From Candidatus Accumulibacter propinquus (GTDB lineage Bacteria; Pseudomonadota; Gammaproteobacteria; Burkholderiales; Rhodocyclaceae): a stretch of 64,000 nt of DNA. The position numbers were made by a program, and so were the translations under genes. Below are positions 50,566 to 59,246 of this stretch, piece by piece (positions within the stretch are counted from its first letter, which is position 1; each line of letters begins with the position of its first letter). A model generated the notes under the pieces. The model saw only the letters and a program-made list of their open reading frames with translations. It was not told the DNA's origin and searched no databases. Where the stretch lies: contig JADKBU010000005.1 of the NCBI GenBank assembly GCA_016714935.1, positions 157,560 to 221,559 of the forward strand. The letters are read 5' to 3'.

Positions 50566-53500
50566 TTATCTGCCAGCCTTCCTTGCCTCGGCCAGTCGGT
50601 CATAGACTTGGCTACCCAGCCATTTTGAAACGAGCTCCTGCATCTCCGGCTTGCTAATGTAATGGGTAAACAACTCCTCGTTTAGCTCCATTCGCTCGAT
50701 GAATAGCGACTCAAGCACCTGTCGGAACACCAGCTGGAACTTGTCGAGGGAATTGACCTTGGCTGCCATTTGCAGGGACTCGTTCAGGCTGGCCGCCTCG
50801 GCGATCTGATCGAAAAACAGCTGGTCCGCCTCGTTCAGCTCGCCGCCGAAGCGCTGGTTGATGATGTCAATCAGGCGAGACAGCGAAACGAGCTCTTCGC
50901 GTACCATGCCCGACCCCACCTCGCGCGGGCCGTCCAGCGGTTTGGCATAGCCCTCGTTGAGGCTGATCGAGCCTTCACTGATCTTCTGCAAGCGATAGTA
51001 GTCGAGTTCGACCTCCTCATCGAACTGGTAGCCCGGCCCGCTCTTGCGCTTGGGCAGTTTCAAGGCCAGATGGCGCAGGTAGGTAAAAAGTTTTTCCAGA
51101 TCGCTGTCCTGGTAGGGGATCACCTGGCTCAGAAAGCTGTAAAGATTGCGGAAGGCCTGCAACTTGCCACGCCACAGCTCGGCTTCCTCTTCTTCCGTGT
51201 TCTGCAACTGCACGAAGCGCGCGACCGCCTGATCGAGAATCGCGTTCATCGTCTTGTGGTCACCTGGGCTCTGGCGGCGCTTCGGGGCGAAGAACACCCG
51301 TGCCAGCTCGGCCACTTCCGTCTGGAGGTAGATCCCCGAGGCATCGAGCTCGGCCTTGACCTCGTAAAACTTGTCGGGATCGACCTGCTCGCCCATCACG
51401 GAGCCTTCGTAGTATTGACGGAAAGCCTCCTGGATTTCGCCCGGCTCATTGACGAAGTCGAGCACGAAGGTGTCGTCCTTGAGCGGATGGGTGCGGTTCA
51501 GGCGCGACAGCGTCTGCACCGCCTGAATGCCGGCCAGGCGCTTGTCCACATACATCGTGTGCAGCAGCGGCTGATCGAAGCCGGTCTGGTACTTCTCGGC
51601 CACCAACAGCACGCGGAAGTCCGGCTTGGCGAAGGCGTCGGGCAGTGCCTTCTCCTTGAGGCCGCCATTCATCTCGACTTCGGTGTACGACTTCTCCGGG
51701 ATCCTGTCGTCTTCCACCGCACCCGAGAACGCCACCAGGCTCTTGATCGGGTAGCCCTTTTCCTGGATGTATTGGTCGAACTCCTGCTTGTAGCGCACCG
51801 CCTCCAGCCGCGAGCCGGTCACCACCATCGCCTTGGCATGGCCGCCGATCTTGTGCCGGGTGAAGTGCTGAAAGTGCTCGACCATCACCTCGCTCTTCTG
51901 GCCGATGTTGTGTGGGTGCAGGCGCATGAAGCGGGCCAACGCCTTGGCCGCCTTCTTGCGCTCGACGTTGGGGTCGTCCTCGGCCTTCTTGATCAGCTTG
52001 TAGTAGGTCTTGTAGGTGACGTAATTCTTCAGCACGTCCTCGATGAAGCCTTCCTCAATCGCCTGGCGCATGGTGTAGCGGTGGAAGGGTTGGCCATTGC
52101 GGCCGAAGATCGCCAGCGTCTTGTGTTTGGGCGTCGCGGTGAAGGCGAAAAAGCTCATGTTCGGCTGCTGGCCTCGCCTGGCCATGGAGCGGAACAGGCG
52201 CTCAAGCTCGCCCTCGCCCTCCTCCTCGGCCATCTCCCACGCCTTGCGGCGCAGCTCCGCGCCGCCCAGCACACCCTTGAGCTCCGACGCCGTCTCGCCC
52301 GATTGCGAGCTGTGCGCCTCATCGATGATCACCGCGTACCTGCGCGCGGGCAGATGGCTGCTGCCGCCTTCGCCGCGCTCCTCGCTCAGCTTGGCCAGCT
52401 GCCCGGACACGAACGGAAACTTCTGCAACGTGGTGATGATGATCGGCACGCCGGCTTCCAGCGCCTCGGCGAGCTGGCGCGAGTCCTCGTCGATCTTCTG
52501 CACCACGCCCTGGCGGTGGTCGAACTGGTAAATGGTGTTCTGCAACTGCCGGTCCAGCACCACCCGGTCGGTGATGACCACCACGCTGTCGAACACCCGC
52601 TCATCGCGTTCGTTGTGCAGGCTGGACAGGCGGTGCGCCAGCCAGGCAATCGTATTGCTCTTGCCGCTGCCGGCCGAGTGCTCAACCAGATAGTTATGTC
52701 CTACACCTTCGCTGGCAGCGGCTGCCACCATCTGGCGCACCGCCTGCAACTGGTGATAGCGCGGGAAGATCAGGCTTTCCTTGCGTAGCTTCTTGCCATC
52801 GTCCGTCGTCTTCTCTTGCACATCGAGATGCAGAAAGCGGGCGAGCAGGTCGAGCAGGCTGTCGCGTTGCAGGGCCTCTTCCCACACGTACGCCGTCTTG
52901 TAGTTGCGCGCATCAAAGTCGGGTGGGTTGCCGGCTCCGCCGTCCATGCCCCGGTTGAAGGGCAGAAAGTGAGTGGATGAACCGGCCAGGCGCGTGGCCA
53001 TGTGCGCCTCTTCGGTATCCACCGCGAAATGCACCAGCGTGCGTTTGGTGAACACGAAGATCGGTTCACGCGGGTCACGGTCGTGGCGGTACTGGTGAAT
53101 GGCATTCGCCGCCGTCTGGCCACTCAGGGGGTTCTTGAGCTCCAGCGTCACCACCGGGATGCCGTTGACCGACAGCACCACATCCAGCGACTTCTCCGAC
53201 TTCGGGCTGAAGTGCAGTTGTCGGGTGAGCCCGAGCCGATTGGCCTGATAGCGCGCCTCCAGCTCCGGGTTCAGGCCGTGCGCCGGGCGAAAGAAGGCCA
53301 TCCGCAAGGTCTTGCCGAAACACTTGAAACCGTGACGCAGCGTGGCCAGCGTGCCGTGGGTGTCCAGCCACTTGCACAGCGATTCCAGCACCCGCGCGCC
53401 GGTCTGCTCGCCGTGCAATGCCGCCAGCTTCTCCCACACCCTGCCCTGGGTGGCACGGATGAAGTCCAGCGCTTCATCGGGGAAGATCGCACGCTCGCGG

Positions 53501-53592
53501 TCAAAGCCCGTGCCATCGAGCGGCGTATAGCCCTCGCCAAGCAGGACCAACTCGATGGCGGTCTCAAAAGCGGCTTCGCTGTTGCGCTTCAT
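50566..53592 (-). CDS. hsdR: Type I restriction endonuclease subunit R
   Basis: I use the ATG at 53592 (MKRNSEAAFETAIELVLLGE), giving 1,008 residues; the frame is open further upstream without family similarity. A PD-(D/E)xK nuclease site is formed by Asp137 (SLDVVL) and ELK at 151-153. The translocase has Walker A SAGSGKS at 306-312 and DEAH at 424-427, then helicase motifs including ITDRVVLDRQL and FTATPKHKT. The C-terminal part is helical and assembles with HsdM and HsdS. It is unbroken, unlike most of its operon partners. It would cut unmodified DNA after translocation if the complex forms. Confidence 0.93.
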   Translation of the reverse strand: MKRNSEAAFETAIELVLLGEGYTPLDGTGFDRERAIFPDEALDFIRATQGRVWEKLAALHGEQTGARVLESLCKWLDTHGTLATLRHGFKCFGKTLRMAFFRPAHGLNPELEARYQANRLGLTRQLHFSPKSEKSLDVVLSVNGIPVVTLELKNPLSGQTAANAIHQYRHDRDPREPIFVFTKRTLVHFAVDTEEAHMATRLAGSSTHFLPFNRGMDGGAGNPPDFDARNYKTAYVWEEALQRDSLLDLLARFLHLDVQEKTTDDGKKLRKESLIFPRYHQLQAVRQMVAAAASEGVGHNYLVEHSAGSGKSNTIAWLAHRLSSLHNERDERVFDSVVVITDRVVLDRQLQNTIYQFDHRQGVVQKIDEDSRQLAEALEAGVPIIITTLQKFPFVSGQLAKLSEERGEGGSSHLPARRYAVIIDEAHSSQSGETASELKGVLGGAELRRKAWEMAEEEGEGELERLFRSMARRGQQPNMSFFAFTATPKHKTLAIFGRNGQPFHRYTMRQAIEEGFIEDVLKNYVTYKTYYKLIKKAEDDPNVERKKAAKALARFMRLHPHNIGQKSEVMVEHFQHFTRHKIGGHAKAMVVTGSRLEAVRYKQEFDQYIQEKGYPIKSLVAFSGAVEDDRIPEKSYTEVEMNGGLKEKALPDAFAKPDFRVLLVAEKYQTGFDQPLLHTMYVDKRLAGIQAVQTLSRLNRTHPLKDDTFVLDFVNEPGEIQEAFRQYYEGSVMGEQVDPDKFYEVKAELDASGIYLQTEVAELARVFFAPKRRQSPGDHKTMNAILDQAVARFVQLQNTEEEEAELWRGKLQAFRNLYSFLSQVIPYQDSDLEKLFTYLRHLALKLPKRKSGPGYQFDEEVELDYYRLQKISEGSISLNEGYAKPLDGPREVGSGMVREELVSLSRLIDIINQRFGGELNEADQLFFDQIAEAASLNESLQMAAKVNSLDKFQLVFRQVLESLFIERMELNEELFTHYISKPEMQELVSKWLGSQVYDRLAEARKAGR

Positions 53593-53644
53593 GCTGGGGT
53601 TCCGTGGTCGGTGGGGGTCCAGAAGGGTCAAAGCACGGCCGCAG

Positions 53645-53830
53645 TCAGCGCGCCCTTGCCGGCACGACGGGCGCATCTTCACCCCGCAGCACCGGCTCGC
53701 CGTTCTCCCAGGTGACGGCGTACTGACCCAGACGCCGCTTCTTCTCCAGAACATTCGCAACGGACTTCCGGAGCGCGTCCAGTTGCTTCTGGCCCTCCGG
53801 GGACGGGGTCGTGATGCGCTTGGCGTTCAT
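53645..53830 (-). CDS. Small protein downstream of the zeta-like kinase, 61 residues
   Basis: The 61-residue protein starts MNAKRITTPSPEGQKQLDAL and has a helical, charged middle (RKSVANVLEKKRRLGQYAV) and a short VTWENGEPVLRG tail. Its ATG overlaps the kinase stop by four bases (ATGA), which supports a real, coupled gene. The size and position suit an antitoxin or small partner of the kinase, but I do not recognise the family and the order (toxin-like gene first) is inverted from classic epsilon-zeta. It lies 52 bases before hsdR. Confidence 0.65.
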   Translation of the reverse strand: MNAKRITTPSPEGQKQLDALRKSVANVLEKKRRLGQYAVTWENGEPVLRGEDAPVVPARAR

Positions 53831-54369
53831 CGTTCGGCCTTCTCAAGCAATAGCTGATAGTCGTCAGCGCGCAGGATGTTGCGCTGCTCTCCGCACAGTT
53901 CGAAGATCAGCTCCGGATATTCACCATCGTTCATGAAGCAGATGCAGCGGTCGACGCGGCGGCTGAAGTCGTTCAGCAGGTGGCGCAGGCTGCGCGGGAA
54001 GCGCCGCTCGATATCCGCCTCCGGGATGGCGTGCCCACCGTGGGCCACCCGCTCGGCGACGCGCAGCCTTGACATCTCGGCGCTGGGCAGCGCCAGATAG
54101 ATCAGGTTCACCCACCAGCCGAAGCGGCGCAGCCGGTCGACCATTCGCAGATAGGTGCGATCAGCCAGGGTGGTTTCGAACGCGAAGTCTTCGCCGGCCA
54201 CGATTCGGGCTTCCAGTTCCCGCTCCGGGGCGAGCGGATCAAGCCCGGCGGCGATCAGGTCGACGTTGATGAAGTGGGAGCAGCCCACCACCGTGGGCAG
54301 GTACTCCTGCGCAAAGGTGGTCTTGCCCGCGCCGTTGGGGCCGGCGATGATCCAGCAGGTACGGGTCAT
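53827..54369 (-). CDS. Zeta-toxin-like P-loop kinase
   Basis: The ATG at 54369 gives 180 residues with Walker A GPNGAGKT at 10-17 (TCWIIAGPNGAGKTTFAQEY). The zeta/AAA_33-type features are NVDLIAAGLDPLAPERELEA, the substrate region FAFETTLADRTYLRMVDRL, and EADIERRFPRSLRHLLNDF. Zeta toxins phosphorylate UDP-N-acetylglucosamine; related kinases in bacterial operons often have other roles. The start overlaps the stop of an hsdS-like tail (ATGA), so it was built into a restriction operon as hsdS-kinase-small protein-hsdR. Toxicity is not shown. Confidence 0.8.
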   Translation of the reverse strand: MTRTCWIIAGPNGAGKTTFAQEYLPTVVGCSHFINVDLIAAGLDPLAPERELEARIVAGEDFAFETTLADRTYLRMVDRLRRFGWWVNLIYLALPSAEMSRLRVAERVAHGGHAIPEADIERRFPRSLRHLLNDFSRRVDRCICFMNDGEYPELIFELCGEQRNILRADDYQLLLEKAER

Positions 54370-54373
54370 CCGG

Positions 54374-54733
54374 TCATTTCCTCCAGCGGGATCTGGCCGG
54401 TGACGGCGGCGGTGATGAGGCGGCGCGGCGTTCCTTGCGAGTATCAGCAAACGAGGTCATCTTGCCGAAACCCTTGAAGCCGTGATGTGGCGTGGCCAGC
54501 GGGCCATGAACAACCAGCCACTTGCGCAGCCATTCCAGAACTCGCGCGCCAGTTTTCTGGCCGTGCAGTGATTCCAGTTTCTTCCACACCCGGCTGGACG
54601 TGCGGATGAATACGGCCCGTCCGAAGATTGACCGCTCGCGGTCGAAGCCGCGTGCCTCGACCCGCGTGTATCCCTCGCCGAGCAATACCGCCTCGATGGC
54701 GGTTTCAAAGGCGCCGTCGGAGAGTTGCTTCAT
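54374..54733 (-). pseudogene. Chimeric remnant: hsdR start fused to hsdS tail
   Basis: The first 90 codons (MKQLSDGAFETAIEAVLLGE to HHGFKGFGK) match the start of the intact HsdR closely, yet with many substitutions, so this is a second, diverged hsdR and not a recent copy. From MTSFADTRKERRAA onward the DNA instead matches the end of an HsdS protein; after a one-base slip it continues LITAAVTGQIPLEEMTG and stops at the kinase start, just beyond the listed frame. A deletion between hsdR' and hsdS' explains the fusion. Its ATG overlaps the protease stop by four bases. Confidence 0.75.
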
Positions 54734-57201
54734 CCGCCGCCTCCTGCCACAACGCGAACCTTGCTGAGAACTCGCTCTCGCACTTCCGTGTAGATGTCAA
54801 TACCGATCGCTGTGTCGACTTCAAGAGTCACTGCCAACGCGTAAGGTACTGCACCCGAGAGCACCTTGGCGTCCTCGCGGCAGCTCACGTGGACGACCAC
54901 TTCGTCTCCGTCCACGAATGCGGCGGCCTTCCCGCCCTCGAAGACCTCGTGCTGGACGGTGCCTCGCTGGACGGCCTGCCAATCCGCACCCCGTCGCTCG
55001 AGGTGTTTTTTGCTCCCGACCGACAGCTTCGACTGGGGAGACGCGAACCAGAGGTGTGCGCGCCGCCACCGGTGGTTGAGCGGGTGGATGGGCGTCATCC
55101 ACGCGAGAGTGACAACGAGTCGACGCCATCCACGCTTGCCGCTGAGTGACGGTGGGAGAGGGAACCGATGTTCTGCTCCGGCCTCTGCGGCGAGTGTTCC
55201 GCCGGCGAGTGCGGTGACCCGCGCCTTGGTGCACTCGCGCACCGCATTGAGGTCAACACGCCCGAAGCCCAACAGGCGCGTGAGGTACTCGGCGAGCTTG
55301 TTGCAGTTGGCCGGGGTCCTGAAGAGCGCCTGATAGGCGTCGCCGGCTTCGCCCCAACGGGCTCCATGCACGAGGAGCGCCTTGAGCCACACGGCGTAGG
55401 CAACCTGGTCGAGTGCCTGTCCGCCCTCAGTCTCCCGGAGCTCAGCCAACACTGGCACGAGGAGCGCCGCTCCACGTGACATGAGCGCCGTCGCATTGCT
55501 CGTCCCGCGATTGGGCACCGTCGCGCTCATCGCCCGCTGGCCGCGTGGCGACGAGCTGGCCCGGGCCGTAGGCGACGCGGGGCAGCGTCAACTCCGTGCT
55601 TGTGTTCAGCAGTGGCTTCACGAGCGCGGCTCGTCCTCCGGGCGCAAGGACGTCCGGCTTGACCGAGCGCTTATAGCCTTGACCCTGAGCGTTGACGGGA
55701 CTTGGGAACCCTAGCTTGGCCGGGTCAATCCAGTCCCGGAGCGGGTCGAGTCGCCCCCCACGAACCGCGCCAACCTGAGCGTTCATCCGTCCGCGCAACG
55801 GCCTTCACGACGAGATCATGCAGATCTTCGGTGGGCACTGCGGCGAGCTCCGACCACGGGCGTCCCAACGCGATGGGCCTGCCGTGATTTCCAGCACTCA
55901 CCAGAAAGAGCACGCTGTACTTCCACGACAGCCAGTCCAGTAATCGGGCCAGCGGGCTCATCGTCCCGTCGAAGGGGCGGTCTGCGATCCCGATGGACAG
56001 GTTGATCACCGCCACGTCCGGCGCCGTCGCAGGCTCGCCGCCATCGCCCTCGAACATCCGGCGCACAGCTCGATGGATGAGGTCCACGATCAGAAGCCCC
56101 TCCCGCACGCGCTCCTCTGGCGGGAGGCCATCCCACCCTGGTTGCGAGAACGGCTGCATGATCGGACGGACGTATAGCGCGGGATCGGCTCACCGGGCGA
56201 GTGCAGATCGCCCCATATGATGAGCGACGCCATGGCGGTACCGTGCAGACGGAACTGCGCCTCGTAGTCGGCGCCGAAGTCATCGGGGTCGTCGACCGAG
56301 AGCCGGCCTGCGAGGGCCCGATGAGACTGCAGCGGCAATCCGTCCAGTAGGGCAACGACCGGCTGTGTCTGGGGATCAGGAGGCGGCTCGTCGGGAAGGT
56401 GTGCGAGCTGTGACAATTGGTCGACCATGATACGCCCGGTCATCTGGCCAGACGCCCGAAAGAACTGAATCTGCTCTGCCTGCACGAGCGCAACTGAACC
56501 TCGACGATCTGCATCAAGCAGGTCTTGGACAGCTGTGATCGGAAGGCGAACCGCGAGCGTGTGATAGTGGATATCGGCAATCACGGCCCTCCGATGCCAC
56601 CTCCCCCGAGTTCCTGAACCTCGCGCGTACGTGGTGGCGGCAGCGGCACGTTGTTGCATCAGAGCGAAACCAGCCCGATCCGCAGGGAGCTTCTCGCCCC
56701 ACCCAGACGGTCGCGCTAATCCTGAGCACACCGCTCTTCGAGTCGGTCGCACGACCAGGCGGATGTCGCGCAGCAGGGCGAACACATCGCGCCACTTCGT
56801 GAGACCGCGCTGGAAGTCTTCGCCGCGCTGCCAGGTGCTCCAGAGTTTGAGAAGCTGGCGAAACGCTTGCTGGTTGGCGAACATCAGGTACACGCGTCCG
56901 CGGTACTGTTCGTGCGCCCCCTTTCCACGAAAAGTCGCGCCGGGTGGATGTCCTGCCGTACTCAGCAAGGAACCCAGCCCCTACGAGGCAGCGTCAAGAA
57001 GTCATCCAATCCTCGAGCACGAGAACGTCCCCGGCACGAGCCCCGCGGCAGCGCAGCCCGCTTCGCCTGAAGGCAGCTTCGAGCTCATCAAGCGCGGGCC
57101 CAGACGCTGGCTGTCGGCCTGGCCAAGGGTTGGGCCCCCACCCCCACCGCCCTTCTCCTGGCAGTGGCGCCCAGCAAGATGAGAAGTGGCCGCTCAGCCA
57201 T
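54730..57201 (-). pseudogene. Subtilisin-like (S8) protease of an IetAS-type pair, frameshifted
   Basis: Several overlapping frames on one strand rebuild an S8-family protein of about 820 residues. It starts at the ATG at 57201 (MAERPLLIL), followed by LDELEAAFRRSG in a shifted frame, RVYLMFANQQAFRQLLKLW near 56880, and FRASGQMTGR near 56450. The catalytic triad survives across frames: Asp in VVALLDG (about 56344), His in HGTAMASLI (about 56245) and Ser in GTSNATA (about 55500). At least four frame changes are needed (about 56950, 56750, 56170 and 55540). The AAA gene overlaps its start by eight bases. The pair matches the IetA/IetS layout (ATPase plus subtilase). Confidence 0.75.
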
Positions 57202-58099
57202 CGTTTACCTCCGTTGACTCAGGCCTTGCAACAGCGCGGTTCACCCACTGCTTCAGTCGGTCAGCGACGATGCCTCGTACATCCGCACCGGGCATTGTCA
57301 GTACGTAACGGCGTTGCACGTCCTGCGCAAACTGCTCGAGCTCAGCGAAACTCAGCCCATCGAGTCTTCTGGCGAGATGATCATACGAATAGCCGAGCGG
57401 AAGTCCGCTTCGGTTCTCGAACATCTGTAGCCACGCCGCACGCTGCCCCCTGCCAGGCGCAGGCAAGTCGAGACGGAGCTGAAAACGGCGCCACAAGCGC
57501 GATCAGAGCTCCATGGTTCGTCGCTGGGACAACAACGACATACGACGGGAGTTGATCGACCTGGGTAGAGCGAGCTGACAACTCGCTTGATCCACCGGCC
57601 ATGCACCCCCCTGCCAATGACGTCGAACTCATCGAAGAAGACACAGCGCCGCGCCTCGCCTGAGCAAAGCTTCGCAAGCCACTGCGGTCCGCCGAGGTAG
57701 CTGCCAATGATGCTCCCGTAACGCACCACGAGCATCGGACGTCCGCCGAGGCCCCCAGACGCTCTTCCCGCCCGAGGGCCCACGAGGAGGACGCGGTTGC
57801 GCGGTTCGAGGTTTGTGCGCGCAGTGCCACACACCCCCACAAGTCTAAACGCCCGTGAACGAGCCTGGCAGACAAGTCGACAACCGCCGGGGCCGAACCT
57901 CGATAGAGCCCCGTCTCGCCGTTCGAACGACAACATCGCGCGCGGGACGAACCGGTTTGCGTTGAGGTTAGTCCAGGCTCGGCGATGTTGGCTGCTTCGA
58001 GCCTCCCTCCGTGATTAGTTCCATTGCGAAGAGCCCTGATCGCCTCGGCACCCGCCCTGACTTATTTCTATAAGTAATACGCGCAGCCCTCTCATTCAT
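57194..58099 (-). pseudogene. AAA ATPase of an IetAS-type pair, frameshifted
   Basis: Three frames combine to an AAA ATPase. The order is LEPRNRVLLVGP with a damaged P-loop (one added base would give GPxSGGKS, near 57775), LVVRYGSIIGSYLGG, Walker B CVFFDEFDVIG (about 57640), IKRVVSS, LPSYVVVVPATNH, and the end RRFQLRLDLPAPGRGQRA to the stop at 57194. The N-terminal part is unclear; an ATG at 58099 (MNERAAR) would give about 300 codons. Such ATPases energise or control a partner S8 protease, whose start overlaps the end of this gene by eight bases. Either real decay or sequence error is possible. Confidence 0.7.
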
Positions 58100-59246
58100 A
58101 TTCGTGCCTTCCACGTCGATTTGGCCAGTGACGGTGGCGGTGATTAGAGCGGCGCGGCGTTCCGATAGCAGAGACAAAGAAGAAGATACATCCCGCATCA
58201 TTGACTGAAACCGCTCTACAGCGAGCTGAAGATAATCCACAATCTCAGTCTGCTCGGAGATCAGAGGCAATGGCGTCAGCCAATCCAAGACGTGGACTTG
58301 AGAAACTTTGACCATCGAACCACTCGAGCCTCTTGCGTCACGACGAATCTGAACGCGAGCGGCCGCTGTAGTTAGGAGATGGGTCAGATACTCGGGGATA
58401 ATTTTCCCTTCTTGAACCCGAAGCCTGTAGATGAGGTCAGGGAGTAACAGGTTTGGCTCATCGCCTGGGACACATGCGACATCAGCCACGAGTTCCGGCG
58501 TATTGCCGCGAGTTATGAGTACATCACCCTTTGCGGAGTGCGAAAGCCTGTTCATCCTCACCCGCTTCACGAAGTGCCTTATTCTCTTCTCGCTTGAATC
58601 GACCTTTTGATACAGCGCTTAACTTCAAGACGCCGAGCTCGCCTGCGCCCGCTGGTGTGTTGGCTGCGATCGGCGAAGTGCCTTGATCCAACGTAGCAGC
58701 AACGAACTTGATACGGAGAATCTCCCAATGCGCCGGAATCTCGCCCAGCCATTCTGGCTGGAGGGCTCGGAGCAGCGCTTTGGGGTCGAGGCCGCGGGTG
58801 ACGATGCGGCTGATGAGGGCGGCGCTTTCCCAGCAGCGCCAGCGTTCTTTCGGCAATCAGACCGTCGATCCGGGCGGTTTCGCGTAGGAAATTGGCGATA
58901 GTAGTTTGGCGGCCGGAAGGCAAATGCGTTCTTCATAAACGGACTCCCGATTTAGCCCAGGCACGGCAGCTTCTTGAGATCCTTCGTCCAAGCCCAGCGT
59001 CTGGAGGCTCCAATACAGCCATCGCAGATTTGTCGTGGTGAGGCGCTCGTCAACGAAGAAGGTCGTGTCCGAAGCAAAGCATCCATCCGGCGCCCAGTTC
59101 ACCTTGCCATATGAGCCCTTACGCCCTACGACGATGGCAGGAACATCGGTGTTTCTCGCGCTGGTTGTCGCGTATTGGCCATTCGAGCCAAAGACGGGCA
59201 CATCACCAGCGAACTCCGGCGGCATGGCCGCAGTGTCCGATCGCAT
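57968..59246 (-). pseudogene. hsdS: Type I restriction specificity subunit, frameshifted
   Basis: The pieces follow HsdS order: first target recognition domain from the ATG at 59246 (MPPEFAGDVPVFGSNGQYAT, YGKVNWAPDGCFASDTTFFV), the central helix QTTIANFLRETARIDGLIAE (near 58890), PEWLGEIPAHWEILRIKFVA opening the second domain (near 58740), NTPELVADVACVPGDEPNLL, and the final helix ending SERRAALITATVTGQIDVEG (near 58120). The frame changes at about 58905, 58830 and 58545; the first and third lie in short C and G runs where one base restores the frame. It sets the DNA sequence recognised by HsdM and HsdR. The frame runs on past the usual HsdS end to 57968. Confidence 0.78.

Noticed and set aside
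50770..52788. An open frame of 672 codons opposite hsdR
   Set aside because: Antisense to a clearly conserved gene, with leucine- and arginine-rich low-information sequence and no family pattern.
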